Shown here piece after piece: positions 1-8,865 of a stretch of DNA of 64,000 nt. The notes below the pieces were generated by a model that was not told the origin of the DNA, made no database searches, and saw only the letters and a program-made list of their open reading frames with translations. Both the position numbers and the translations under genes were made by a program. How positions within the stretch are numbered: position 1 is the first letter of the stretch; each line of letters opens with the position of its first letter. This DNA is from Halodurantibacterium daqingensis (GTDB lineage Bacteria > Pseudomonadota > Alphaproteobacteria > Rhodobacterales > Rhodobacteraceae). The DNA lies in contig NZ_JBHTFQ010000007.1 of NCBI RefSeq assembly GCF_042666235.1, forward strand, positions 62,001-126,000, written 5' to 3'.

Positions 1-231
1 GTTGTGGAAGAACCAGACTTTACGTCGAAAGGTTACCGCCTTGGCGACCCTGCCCAAGGCAACGCCAAGCATCACGCCGAACACACCGTCTATGTGAAGA
101 CCCTCGATGAAGCTGCGGAACTGATCGAGAAAGGCTTCTCTCTGTGGATGGGGGCGAAGGGGAAGCGAGCTTCGCTGATTTCTCCGCAGAGGCTCCGGAT
201 CGTCCGTGGCGGAAATGCCAAGAAGGCTTGA
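1..231 (+). CDS. Hypothetical protein, possibly 5'-truncated by the window edge
   Basis: The frame is open from the first base, so the true start may lie outside; the first in-window candidate start is GTG at 4, giving 75 residues. The C-terminal half carries a compact block (TVYVKTLDEAAELIEKGFSL followed by a basic tail with RIVR) that looks like genuine protein. No signal peptide or membrane segment is visible. It lies 130 nt upstream of the nuclease-helicase gene in the same direction and may belong to the same accessory island. I do not recognise the family and assign no function. Confidence 0.5.
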   Translation, partial: VVEEPDFTSKGYRLGDPAQGNAKHHAEHTVYVKTLDEAAELIEKGFSLWMGAKGKRASLISPQRLRIVRGGNAKKA

Positions 232-363
232 GGCGTGGCTGTTCAGGCGCCGGACCTTCGTAAGGGCCGACAGTTATTGACACCCATAGGGGTGATTTAA
301 GAAGCTGCAATCAGGAGACGTTTCCGCGGTTCGGGTTGCGCTCATTGACGATTGAAGGAGCCC

Positions 364-3300
364 ATGCGGGAAATCGGCGGCAACATCCTCTTCTCTGCGA
401 GCGACCTGATGCGGTTCATGGGCTGCGCCCATGCGACGACGCTCGATCTCATGCGCCTGCGCGGCGAAGGGCCGGAGCCGAGCGAGGACAGCGAGGATGC
501 TGCACTTCTACAGAAGCAGGGCGACGCCCATGAAGCCGCGCATGTGGAGCGGCTGAAGAGCGCTGGCATGGATGTGGTCGAGATCCCGCGCGGCGATCTG
601 GCGCGCGATGCGGAGGCCACGCGGATGGCGATGAAAGAAGGTGCCGAGGTGGTCTTTCAGGGCGCGTTCCTGTCGGGCAACTGGGGCGGCTGGTCGGACT
701 TCCTGGAGCGCGTTGAGCGCCCCTCGGCGCTCGGGCCCTTCAGCTACGAGGTCGCCGATACCAAGCTGAAGCGTCGCGCCCATCCGAAACACGTCCTCCA
801 GCTCGTGCTCTATTCTGACCTTCTTGCCAAAGTTCAGGGTGCGACGCCCGAATTCGCCCACGTCGAGCTCGGCTCGGGGGAGCGCGCAACCCTGCGCCTC
901 GCAGATTACGCGCACTATGCACGCGGCGCGCGGGCACGGCTCGAGGCCTTCGTGGCGAACCCGTCGCACACGCGCCCCATCCCCTGCGCCGATTGCGCCT
1001 TGTGCCGCTGGGCTGACCATTGCGAAAGCGTCTGGGCCGCCGAGGACAGCCTTTTCAACGTGGCGGGTATCAGCCGCGGACAGGTGAAGAAGCTCGAAGT
1101 GGCGGGAATCAAGACGATGGAGGCGCTGGCCCACCTCGATCACCCGATACGCGGCATGGCGGAGACAACGCGCGCGAAGCTCGTCATGCAGGCGCGGCTT
1201 CAACATGCCCGCAAGACGGGGGAGGCTACCTACGAGCTGCGCGCGCCCGAGCCGGGCAAGGGCTTCGGCCTGCTGCCCGCGCCGGCACCCGGCGACATCT
1301 TCTACGACATCGAGGGCGATCCGCACTACAAGGGCGGCCTCGAATACCTTCACGGCGTGTGGTGCGACGGGAGCTTCCACGCCTTCTGGGCGCATGAGCA
1401 TGAGGCCGAGGCGAAGGCCCTGTCAGAGTTGCTGGCGTTCTTCCGAGCCCGGCTCGACGCCTACCCGGATGCGCGGATCTACCATTACGCTCCCTACGAG
1501 ATCACCGCGCTGCGTCGGCTGACCACGAAATACGGAATCGGCGAGGTGTTCCTAGACCGGCTCCTGCGCGAGCGCCGGTTTGTCGATCTCTACGCCGTCG
1601 TGCGCGGCGGACTGATCTGCTCGGAGGCGAACTATTCCATCAAGTCGATGGAAGCCTTCTATGACCGAAAGCGCGACGGCGCGGTGAAGACGGCGGGTGG
1701 GTCGGTGGTCGCCTACGAGCGCTGGCGTGAGACGGGCGAGCAGCAGATCCTCGACGAGATAGAGGAGTACAACCGCATCGACTGCATCTCCACCGAGGAA
1801 CTCCGGGATTGGCTGGTTCGGGTCCGGCCCGAACGCCCCTGGCCGCGTCTGGCCGACGATGCGGGCGACAAAGAGGAGGCGGAGGATGCCGACGCCTCCG
1901 AACTGCGCGCCATGCTCGCCGCGTCCGGGCTGTCCGACGAGCGCCAGCAGATGCTTTTCAACCTCGGACTGTTCCACAAGCGGGAAGCGAAACCCGCGCA
2001 ATGGACGGTGTTCGACAGCGCTGGCAAGGACGAGGACGAGTTGATCGACGACCTCGACGCGCTTGCCGGGCTCGAGGCTCTCGGGCCGGCGGAACCGGAG
2101 AAGCGATCCATGGCGCGAACCTATCGGTTCCCGCCCCAGGAGACGAAGCTGCGGGGCGGCAAGAAGGCGACTGTGCCAGTCGTCGACGGACCGCCTGCCA
2201 CCATTGACATTGCGGCTCTCGACCGGACGAGGCGAGAGATCACTCTCAAGGCGGGACTAAAGAAAGCGCACCTGCTGGGCGAGCGTCTCACGCTGCACCC
2301 GGACTGGCCGCTCAATACCGGCGTCATCGCCGCGGCACTGCGTGACGTCATCGCGGATCAATGCGGGCCGCGCCGGTTCACCGCCATCGACGACCTCCTG
2401 TCCCGCGCAGCTCCGCGCCTAACAACTGGCCCGAAACCCGACTTGCTGGAGGGCGCCGATCCCGTGGCCGGGACGATCGCGGCGGTGGGCGCGATGGACG
2501 GCACCGTGCTGCCGATCCAGGGGCCGCCGGGCACGGGCAAGACCTATGTCACGGCGCGGGCGATCCTGTCTCTCGTACGGCAAGGGTACCGTGTCGGCGT
2601 GGCCTCGAACAGCCACGAGGCCATTCGCAATGTGCTGATGGGGTGTCTTCTTGCGCTGGAGGACGACGACCCGGACATCACGCTGGAGAACGCCGAGCTC
2701 GCTCACAAGGTAAGCGGAGAGGATGACGGCTATCCCGAGGGCTTTCCCGGCATCACCCGCGCCAAGTCCAACGACGACCCCGCGCTGACAGAGGCCCATG
2801 TCGTCGGCGGCACCGCCTTCTTCTTCTCGCGCCCGGAGCTCGAGCAGACGCTGGACTGGCTGTTTGTCGACGAGGCGGGACAAGTCGGTCTCGCCAACAT
2901 GGTCGCCATGGCGCGCGCCGCGCGCAACATCGTGCTGGTCGGCGATCCGCGTCAGCTGCCGCAGGTGATCCAGGGCGCGCATCCCGAGCCTGCGAACCTG
3001 TCATGCCTCGACTGGATGCTGGGCGATCACGCGACGATCCCGCCGGACCGCGGCATCTTCCTTCCTGTCTCGCGGCGCATGCATCCTGAGGTCTGCCGCT
3101 TCATTTCGGAGCAGATCTACGAAGGTCGGCTGACCAGCCACCCCGATACCGCGCGTCAGGCGGTAAGCGGCACGCGGTTCCCCGAGGCCGGGGCCTTCTG
3201 GGTGCCGGTCGCACATGAAGGGAATGCGCAGGTCTCGACCGAGGAGGTCTCCGCGATCCAGGCCGCGGCCGCCGACCTTCTGAAAGGCGAGTGGACGGAG

Positions 3301-3666
3301 AAGGACGGCACGCGCCGCCCTATGCGCGAGACGGACATCATCGTCGTCGCCCCCTACAACGCGCATGTGAACGCCCTTCGCGACGCACTGCCGCCCCGCA
3401 TCCGCGTCGGCACGGTCGACAAGTTCCAAGGGCAGGAGGCGCCGGTCTGCCTCGTGTCCATGACGGCCTCATCAGCCGAGGAAACGCCGCGCGGGATGGA
3501 CTTCCTGTTCTCACTCAACCGGATCAACGTGGCTGTCTCGCGCGCCAAAGGCCTTGCGCTGGTCTTCGGCGCGCCGCGTCTGCGCGAGGCGCGGTGCGAG
3601 ACAGTCGAGCAGATGCGGCTGGTAAATACGCTCTGTGCGTTGAATGCAGTGGATTTCAGAGTCTAA
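364..3666 (+). CDS. TM0106-type RecB-like Fe-S nuclease fused to RNase H-like domain and SF1 helicase
   Basis: Three-module protein of about 1100 residues. Residues 1-230 are a PD-(D/E)XK nuclease of the RecB/Cas4 type: C21 near the N-terminus, a WSDF block, the catalytic DTK in EVADTKL, QLVLYSDLL, then a cysteine set (CADCALCRWADHC) matching a Cas4/AddB 4Fe-4S layout. Around 313-500 an RNase H-like 3'-5' exonuclease-type domain begins with YDIEGDP (D315, E317). The C-terminal third is a superfamily 1 helicase: GPPGTGKT near 720, DEAGQ near 836, GDPRQLPQ, DKFQGQE near 1017 and NVAVSRAK. This arrangement is known from TM0106-family putative nucleases and suggests DNA end processing in repair or phage defence (inference). 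ATG 364 was chosen; TTG 352 would add four residues and overlaps the AAGGAG ribosome site. Its neighbours are decayed defence-type genes, consistent with an island. Confidence 0.85.
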   Translation: MREIGGNILFSASDLMRFMGCAHATTLDLMRLRGEGPEPSEDSEDAALLQKQGDAHEAAHVERLKSAGMDVVEIPRGDLARDAEATRMAMKEGAEVVFQGAFLSGNWGGWSDFLERVERPSALGPFSYEVADTKLKRRAHPKHVLQLVLYSDLLAKVQGATPEFAHVELGSGERATLRLADYAHYARGARARLEAFVANPSHTRPIPCADCALCRWADHCESVWAAEDSLFNVAGISRGQVKKLEVAGIKTMEALAHLDHPIRGMAETTRAKLVMQARLQHARKTGEATYELRAPEPGKGFGLLPAPAPGDIFYDIEGDPHYKGGLEYLHGVWCDGSFHAFWAHEHEAEAKALSELLAFFRARLDAYPDARIYHYAPYEITALRRLTTKYGIGEVFLDRLLRERRFVDLYAVVRGGLICSEANYSIKSMEAFYDRKRDGAVKTAGGSVVAYERWRETGEQQILDEIEEYNRIDCISTEELRDWLVRVRPERPWPRLADDAGDKEEAEDADASELRAMLAASGLSDERQQMLFNLGLFHKREAKPAQWTVFDSAGKDEDELIDDLDALAGLEALGPAEPEKRSMARTYRFPPQETKLRGGKKATVPVVDGPPATIDIAALDRTRREITLKAGLKKAHLLGERLTLHPDWPLNTGVIAAALRDVIADQCGPRRFTAIDDLLSRAAPRLTTGPKPDLLEGADPVAGTIAAVGAMDGTVLPIQGPPGTGKTYVTARAILSLVRQGYRVGVASNSHEAIRNVLMGCLLALEDDDPDITLENAELAHKVSGEDDGYPEGFPGITRAKSNDDPALTEAHVVGGTAFFFSRPELEQTLDWLFVDEAGQVGLANMVAMARAARNIVLVGDPRQLPQVIQGAHPEPANLSCLDWMLGDHATIPPDRGIFLPVSRRMHPEVCRFISEQIYEGRLTSHPDTARQAVSGTRFPEAGAFWVPVAHEGNAQVSTEEVSAIQAAAADLLKGEWTEKDGTRRPMRETDIIVVAPYNAHVNALRDALPPRIRVGTVDKFQGQEAPVCLVSMTASSAEETPRGMDFLFSLNRINVAVSRAKGLALVFGAPRLREARCETVEQMRLVNTLCALNAVDFRV

Positions 3667-3674
3667 AGAAAAAG

Positions 3675-4370
3675 ATGATAGAACCTGAGGACGGCTGGCT
3701 ACAAATCAAGAAAGAGCAGGCTCTCGCCTTCGGCAAGCCGGTGCCATCTGGCTTCGTTGTTCGCTAGGGGTCAACCGCGATGCGGGAAGGATCCCCCAAT
3801 AAGAAGCGCGACAGGCCCGAACGAGACCGTTTGGTTGAACAGGGTATTCTCGTCCCCGATGAAAATCCGGCACTTTTTCGTTTCAGCGTCGATCATGTGT
3901 TCAACAGTCAGAGCCGTGCAGCGGGCGTGGTTATTGACGGAAATAGCAATGGCAGTCATTGGCAACCGGCGACGCTGAGCCTTCCCACACACATCGAGTC
4001 GCGGGACCTTTTCACAAGGCCAGAGGTCGAAGGGGCGATGGATGCCTTTGATCGCTACAGTAAGAACGGCGAGCAAAGCGAAATATTCCGCCACTTCGGC
4101 GATCCGCGGGACTACTGGGTGCGATCCAGCCGCGAGCGTGAGAATCGCGTCTTCCCCAGCAAGCCGCTCGTGGGATACCTCCTCAACAAGACTGAGCTGA
4201 ATGGGGGATAGAGCCAAAAAGCTGACGCGGCAGCCAAGCTTCACAACTCCGACTTCATTATAGTTGATCAGGCGGATGAGCCTGTCCAAGCGCTTGAACG
4301 ATACCCCGTCACGATCCACCCAAAGCCATCGCACCGCGCGGCGGTGGGCATAGCCCCTTTCAGGCCGTAG
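3675..4370 (+). pseudogene. DUF4357-type protein gene interrupted by two in-frame UAG codons
   Basis: One reading frame starts at ATG 3675, eight bases after the helicase stop, and reads as one continuous protein through two UAG codons, at 3765-3767 and 4209-4211. The N-terminal part (KPVPSGFVVR, stop, GSTAMREG, then LVEQGILVPD and SRAAGVVIDGNSNG) has the shape of a DUF4357 domain. The second part holds DPRDYWVRSSRERENR and PLVGYLLNKTELNGG, and the third ADAAAKLHNSDFIIVD. No frameshift is needed. The stops look like point changes (for example CAG to TAG and TGG to TAG), although suppression cannot be excluded from sequence. The last part, past about 4300, is antisense to a second gene fragment, so the original C-terminus is probably lost. 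It is most likely a pseudogene in a decaying island. Confidence 0.65.
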
Positions 4371-4844
4371 CTTGAACTCGTAATCGCCGACGAACTCCCC
4401 GATGGCACGGAACTGCTGGTTTCCCTTTGACGCGATCACGATGTCGCCTTGCCGGACACAGTTCCGGAATCGGAAGGGCATCTGGACCCATCCGGACCTT
4501 GCATCTATGTCGCCACCGCCGTCGCGATGGTTCTTGCAGGCATCGAAGATCGCCTCACGGCTGGCGTACTTCTCATCGCTCCAGTCGATGTCGTCGAAGC
4601 CGAGGAGTGTGTATCTGGCAGACTCTACGACTGCCCGAACGTCGTGCTGCTGTACCCCCATCATGGCGACCTGCCGCCAGATCCGATCCGGCGCCGATAC
4701 TCGATCGGGAAAAGGGGTGCGGAGGAGACACTGATAGTGGCGACACAGGATCTTGCCGGACCACTGCGGAGTCACAAGGATGCTCTTCGGCAACTGGTCT
4801 TCGATTGCCTGCAGCGTGACGATCGGTCCGAGGCTGCCCCTCAT
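4300..4844 (-). pseudogene. Truncated McrB-type protein: EVE-like N-terminal domain fragment
   Basis: From ATG 4844 downwards the translation contains ARYTLLGFDDIDW, KYASREAIFDACKN, RQGDIVIASKGNQQFRAIGE, FVGDYEFKLRPERGYAHRR and AVRWLWVD. This pattern belongs to the EVE-like nucleotide-recognition domain at the N-terminus of McrB-type modification-dependent restriction ATPases. The expected AAA+ GTPase part is absent. The frame stays open to 3771, but below about 4300 it is only the antisense of the DUF4357-type pseudogene, so the gene is cut there. I infer a deletion or inversion junction near 4290-4310 that joined two defence-gene fragments tail to tail. The AT-rich sequence just upstream (4855-4880) could hold the old promoter. 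Confidence 0.6.
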
Positions 4845-5294
4845 AAAGAAGAAGCATTTTTTTTATTCTATATGAATGGCGTAACCTTCACTTGAGTGCG
4901 CTGCCGAACCTGCCATCAACCCGGAGAACGTTGGTTTCCGGTCCCACCCCCTCCGCCACTTGTCTCACCGAAAGCGTTCTCCCGATCCGGCTGCGGCCGG
5001 GTTCTTTCGTTGTTTTCGGGTATTACGCGGGAGGGGCTGTTAACTGGCCCGAGCCATGAACTGCGTACAAGCGGTTTCTTCGGGCCGTATCCTCCGAACC
5101 TGTTAACCGCGCCCGATCTGGTAAATAGCCTCAAGCTTCTGCATTCATGCAGATTTTTGGATCTAGCAAAGCGTGCATGTTTGAAAACCAATCCGAGTGG
5201 CGATAGAATGGAGATTGAATGGATTAGTCGGCGGCACAAGCTCGCCGCATCCCGCTATCGATCCGAGCCAAAGGTGCGTTCCTGCTTTGCCGAG
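4845..5294. other. Non-coding gap inside the decayed island
   Basis: About 450 bases without a convincing gene. The T-rich run at 4857-4872 lies upstream of the minus-strand EVE fragment and may be its former promoter. The rest is less GC-rich than the chromosomal backbone further right. A long open frame on the plus strand here has a composition unlike protein and is not called. Confidence 0.4.
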
Positions 5295-5737
5295 TCAAGC
5301 GCGTGCTACCATCAACAAAAACGCTGGGCGAGCAGTTGGGCGAACGCCCGGCTCCCCGAAAAGGTTAATGGCGCTGGACTTGACGAAGAACTGAATATCC
5401 CGCCGCCGAAACTCTTGGGCCTTGCTTGCTCCGAGCTTCATCCGTTCGCGCGCGGCGGCGATCACTTCCGGGGTGAGCCGATCCGGGTATCGCAGCACCA
5501 ATGGTTTAAGCTCTGATCCGGGTCGATTTCCTCAAATCCGGCGGAGGCGCTCAAGGCCCGGGAGGATCACCGAAACCGCACCGGATGCGTTGATGTCCCG
5601 GGCCTCATACCCGTGGCCCGCACGCTGACCTTGGCTCCGCTTGACCTCCTCCCAGTGATTATAGACACGGGCAAGATCGTTTTCCAACGGATCAGCGCCT
5701 CAAAGCTTTCGTCACTACAGACATGCGGCTTCCTCAT
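5295..5737 (-). pseudogene. Decayed gene of unknown function (frameshift plus in-frame UGA)
   Basis: Reading leftwards from ATG 5737 (AAGGGGAC just upstream as ribosome site) the frame gives MRKPHVCSDESFEAL. A shift of frame near 5690-5700 then continues into ADPLENDLARVYNHWEEVKR, AGHGYEARDINASGAVSVI and LERLRRI. A UGA at 5532-5534 interrupts. The same frame resumes with ELKPLVLRYPDRLTPEVIAA, ARERMKLGASKAQEFRRRDI and QFFVKSSAINLFGE, ending at 5295. All pieces look like true protein and align in order on one strand, so this is probably one ancestral gene. I do not recognise the family. An 11-bp inverted repeat just upstream looks like its operator. Confidence 0.45.
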
Positions 5738-5765
5738 TTGTCCCCTTGGAGTTGAACCCTCGGGA

Positions 5766-5796
5766 TTTCGTTAAAACACACGGAATTTCAACGAAA
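5766..5796. promoter_or_regulatory. Inverted repeat upstream of the decayed gene
   Basis: TTTCGTTAAAA and TTTCAACGAAA form 11-bp arms with one mismatch around a 9-base centre, about 30 bases upstream of the minus-strand start at 5737. The position suggests an operator for a regulator now absent. Confidence 0.35.
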
Positions 5797-5883
5797 ATCT
5801 GCTACCCGTTCGCGGAGTCACATTCGATGGGAGTCTGGCCCACGCGGCAGGCGATTACCGTCACGGTGATGATTCGGCCAAAA

Positions 5884-5908
5884 CGAGAAAAGCCCCTTGC
5901 GGGCGCTT
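5884..5908 (-). terminator. Rho-independent terminator of tRNA-Ala
   Basis: On the minus strand GCCC-GCAAG-GGGC is followed by TTTTCTCG, about 25 bases past the tRNA 3' end. Confidence 0.6.
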
Positions 5909-5932
5909 GCTCGTAACTCTCTGAACTTATTT

Positions 5933-6008
<76 letters not shown>

Positions 6009-6099
6009 ACCGAGGAGCGACCGTTTCCGGTCGCGTGCGGTCATTTAGGACAGGCCGGGGGGCGGTGCAAGTGGAAAAAGTGCCCCCCGGCGAAAAAGA

Positions 6100-6441
6100 T
6101 CACGCTTCGTCGTCGTCGCCGCCTACATCGGCAAGATCGTCCAGCGACACTGTGTCGTCTTCATCATCCTCAAGCAGATCGTCATCGATATCGACGTCGT
6201 CTGTCTCTTCCGTGGCGAGAAGATCCTCGTCAGCATCCAGGTCATCGACCAGAACTTCATCGTCCTTCTCGACCTTGCTGCGCACCGGCGCGGCCGAGGC
6301 GAGCTTGCGACGGCTGCTTTCGATGTCAACGACCTCGCCGGTGTAGGGGCTGACGATCGGGCTCTTGTTCAGGTCGTAGAAGCGTTTTCCCGTGGTGGGG
6401 CAAACCCGCTTGACGCCCCATTCTTCCTTGGGCATGGACAT
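6100..6441 (-). CDS. FYDLN acid protein (TIGR02300 family)
   Basis: 113 residues. The N-terminal half carries the family hallmark CPTTGKRFYDLNKSPIVSPY, with EWGVKR before it. The C-terminal half is almost entirely Asp/Glu and predicted disordered. This family is widespread in alphaproteobacteria next to housekeeping genes; its biochemical role is not established. ATG 6441 is used, and an in-frame ATG two codons later is an alternative. It is transcribed towards the tRNA-Ala gene, as a single gene. Confidence 0.9.
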   Translation of the reverse strand: MSMPKEEWGVKRVCPTTGKRFYDLNKSPIVSPYTGEVVDIESSRRKLASAAPVRSKVEKDDEVLVDDLDADEDLLATEETDDVDIDDDLLEDDEDDTVSLDDLADVGGDDDEA

Positions 6442-6596
6442 CCCCTTCTCAACTGATTATGCCGGAGTCGCAGCCGTCTGCCACAGTTGACACAGGGTGT
6501 CAAAGCCTTTCAGGTCTGCCTCCGGGACGAGATTTCCCTTTTCTTGCGGGCGGGGACGGCTATGCTTGCGCGATCGTTCCCCGCCCGCAGAGTGAT

Positions 6597-7292
6597 ATGG
6601 ACCGCGCGCTCCTCCCCGGCAACCCGCCCGTTGAAATTGCCCTGCGTCGTTCTGCGCAGACCAGGCGCTTTTCCCTGCGCGTATCGCGGCTGGACGGGCG
6701 GGTTACCTTGACGGTGCCGCAGCGGGCGCGAACCGGCGACGCCCTCGAATTCGCGCGGGCGCAGGAGGAATGGATCCGGACGACCCTGGCCGCCCTGCCG
6801 CAGCGCCAGCTGATCGGAGAGGGCAGCCTCTTGCCATTCGAAGGCAGAGAGCTTGTCATCACCCAGGCCCCGGTACGCAGCCCGACGGTCGAGGCTCAAC
6901 GCCTGCTGGTGCCCCGATCCGGGGCAGTCGGCCCCCGCATCGCGGGTTTTCTGAAACATGCCGCGCGCGACCGGCTTGCCCAAGCCTGCGATCGGCACGC
7001 GGCGAGACTGGGGCTCGGATATTCCAGTCTGACGCTGCGCGATACGCGGTCGCGCTGGGGGTCATGTTCATCCGATGGCCGGCTCATGTTTTCCTGGCGC
7101 CTTGTCATGGCGCCGGCCGGGGTACTCGATTATGTGGCCGCGCATGAAGTTGCCCATCTGAGCGAGATGAACCACTCACCGGCCTTCTGGGCAGTCGTCG
7201 CCGGCCTGTGCCCGGACTGGCGGGCGCAGCGGATCTGGCTGCGCAGCCATGGCAACCGTCTGCACGGCTTTCTCTTCACGTCCGACGCGTAG
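6597..7292 (+). CDS. YgjP/SprT-type zinc metalloprotease (M48-like, DUF45)
   Basis: 231 residues from ATG 6597; the open frame extends upstream to 6459 but that part has no protein character. The zinc signature is HEVAHLSEMNHSPAFW, an HExxH plus the downstream MNHS typical of the YgjP family, followed by CPDWRAQRIWLRSHG. The N-terminal region ALRRSAQTRRFSLRVSRLDG is also characteristic. The family is predicted to be a soluble metal-dependent hydrolase; its substrate is unknown. It stands divergently from the FYDLN gene and 40 nt before the GntR gene, so the two may be co-transcribed. Confidence 0.88.
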   Translation: MDRALLPGNPPVEIALRRSAQTRRFSLRVSRLDGRVTLTVPQRARTGDALEFARAQEEWIRTTLAALPQRQLIGEGSLLPFEGRELVITQAPVRSPTVEAQRLLVPRSGAVGPRIAGFLKHAARDRLAQACDRHAARLGLGYSSLTLRDTRSRWGSCSSDGRLMFSWRLVMAPAGVLDYVAAHEVAHLSEMNHSPAFWAVVAGLCPDWRAQRIWLRSHGNRLHGFLFTSDA

Positions 7293-7332
7293 GGGGATTG
7301 ACGGCGCGCGCGTCATCGTGATCTGTCGCAAC

Positions 7333-7983
7333 ATGAAAACCCCGACGCGCTTGCCCGACGCCAACAGCCTTGCCCATGATCGGGTCTATAGGGCGTTACG
7401 CACGCAGGTGATGCACGGGGAACTGGCGCCGGGCCAGGCACTGACCTTGCGCGGACTGGGAAAGGCCTTCGGAACCAGCATGACGCCGGCGCGCGAAGCT
7501 GTGCGCCGACTTGTGGCTGAAGGGGCGCTCACGCTGTCCTCGTCCGGTCGGGTTGCAACCCCGGAACTCTCGGGCGAGCGGATCGAGGAGTTGGCCGCGA
7601 TCCGCGCCTTGCTTGAGCCAGAACTGGCAAGCCGCGCCCTGCCACGCGCGCATTTCGCGCTGATCGAGCGGCTGCAGGCAATCAACACCCTGAATGCCGA
7701 GGCGGTCGTCAAGCAGGACGCTGTGGGATACATCCGCACCAATCTGGAGTTTCACCGGACGCTTTATCTGCGCGCACAGGCGCCCGCGATGCTGGCGATG
7801 GTCGAGACGGTATGGCTGCAACTGGGGCCGACGATGCGCGCACTTTACGGGCGGCTGCGACGCAACGAAGCGCCGCCGCATCACCGCATGATCATCGCGG
7901 CGTTGAAGGCCGGCGATGAACCGGCCTTGCGGCTGGCGCTGCGCACAGATGTGACGCAGGGGCTGCGTCATCTGGCAACCTGA
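7333..7983 (+). CDS. GntR-family transcriptional regulator (FadR/FCD subfamily)
   Basis: 216 residues from ATG 7333. A winged helix-turn-helix at about 20-80 has the GntR signature VYRALRTQVMHGELAPGQAL and GTSMTPAREAVRRLVAEG. A C-terminal FCD ligand-binding helical bundle follows (IRALLEPELASRAL, LEFHRTLYLRA, PHHRMIIAALKAGD) with the histidines that usually bind a metal. Such proteins are mostly repressors that respond to small organic acids. The effector and targets cannot be read here, since the genes to its right were disrupted by an IS remnant. Confidence 0.9.
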   Translation: MKTPTRLPDANSLAHDRVYRALRTQVMHGELAPGQALTLRGLGKAFGTSMTPAREAVRRLVAEGALTLSSSGRVATPELSGERIEELAAIRALLEPELASRALPRAHFALIERLQAINTLNAEAVVKQDAVGYIRTNLEFHRTLYLRAQAPAMLAMVETVWLQLGPTMRALYGRLRRNEAPPHHRMIIAALKAGDEPALRLALRTDVTQGLRHLAT

Positions 7984-8437
7984 GGCGTGAGCCGGCTTTC
8001 CGGCGCTGCTGGCGACGACCTGCCTTCGTGATCCGGAGCCCCTGCCGGTTGGGCCCTCACTGCGGAAGATGGGCGGGCGGCAGGTCGCTGGCGATGGGGG
8101 CAGGCTCGTCTTGAGGCGGCAAGTGGCTCGTTGACGTCGATCTTGCAGATTTGATCGTCAAACCGGTGCGGCGCTACGCGGACCAGGTCTTGACGCTTGT
8201 TGAGCGGCGCTTTCTCAACAGGCGTCATACCACTGCAGCGAACACCACGGGATCCTCCGGCGCAGGCAGTGCCAACCACGCGCGCTGCCACGGCGACACG
8301 TGGCTGGAAGGCAGCCCCGGCGCGCCACAGGGTCACCATCGCAGGAGCGTTGCGCCACGATCGGCGCACCTACCTCGCCCGAGCACTTCCGGTTTCGACA
8401 CCGCGGGCCGGCAGGCGGAGACACGTTCTGTGCAGCT
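7984..8437. other. Non-coding stretch next to the IS remnant
   Basis: About 450 bases with no supportable gene. The open frames here are short, overlapping and of random composition. It may hold flanking debris of the insertion. Confidence 0.4.
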
Positions 8438-8790
8438 TGTGGTCCCGCCCCGTTTCACCAGACACGCAGGCGGCTTTCGGTTGGAGCTGCGATGGGACCA
8501 CGGGCAAGCGCCTCTCAGCCCCACATGCGGATTGTTGTCGTCGTAATCCGCGATCCAGCCTCCGAGCGATCCGACTGGGGTTGTGCATCCGGCAACGCCG
8601 TTTCCTGAACCTGGTCGTGCTTCGGCGTGTTCACGATAGCCTCCGGAATCCCTTTGCGCTTCGGGCTTTGGCATCGGGGCTTGAGGCGCAACTGACAGCG
8701 ATGATCTGCGTGTCCCTTCGCGAGGTTGGGGCCCAGGATCAGGGCTCTCGGCCGCCCGCGCCGCCTCAAGCCGGGCCGCGTGCGGGCATG
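8438..8790 (-). mobile_element. Remnant of an IS3-family element (transposase OrfB 3' end plus terminal repeat)
   Basis: On the minus strand one frame reads CQSPKRKGIPEAIVNTPKHD and LPDA, and a shifted frame reads GGWIADYDDNNPHVGLR. These correspond to the C-terminal part of IS3-family DDE transposases (SPxSNGMSEAFVNTxKRDY, then WIxDYNxxHPHSxLG). A frameshift separates them and most of the element is missing. At 8438-8464 the sequence begins TGTGGTCCC and ends with TTTCACCAGACA, which resembles an IS3-type right terminal repeat. No left end is visible; the element is dead. Confidence 0.6.
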
Positions 8791-8865
8791 ACCGACCCTC
8801 GGGCCTCGATGCTGGATGTGCGCATCAGACAGCACCAGGAGATCCACGCTGGTCGCCCGGGACAA

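Noticed and set aside
3771..4300. Continuation of the minus-strand EVE frame to 3771
   Set aside because: It is open only because it is antisense to the DUF4357-type gene; no protein motif is seen there.
4896..5516. Plus-strand open frame of 206 codons in the island
   Set aside because: Composition is unlike protein, it lacks a ribosome site, and its right part is antisense to the decayed minus-strand gene.
5742..5765. T-arm-like sequence GGGTTCAACTCC on the minus strand as a possible second att copy of tRNA-Ala
   Set aside because: Only about ten bases resemble the T-arm and the rest diverges; chance is likely.
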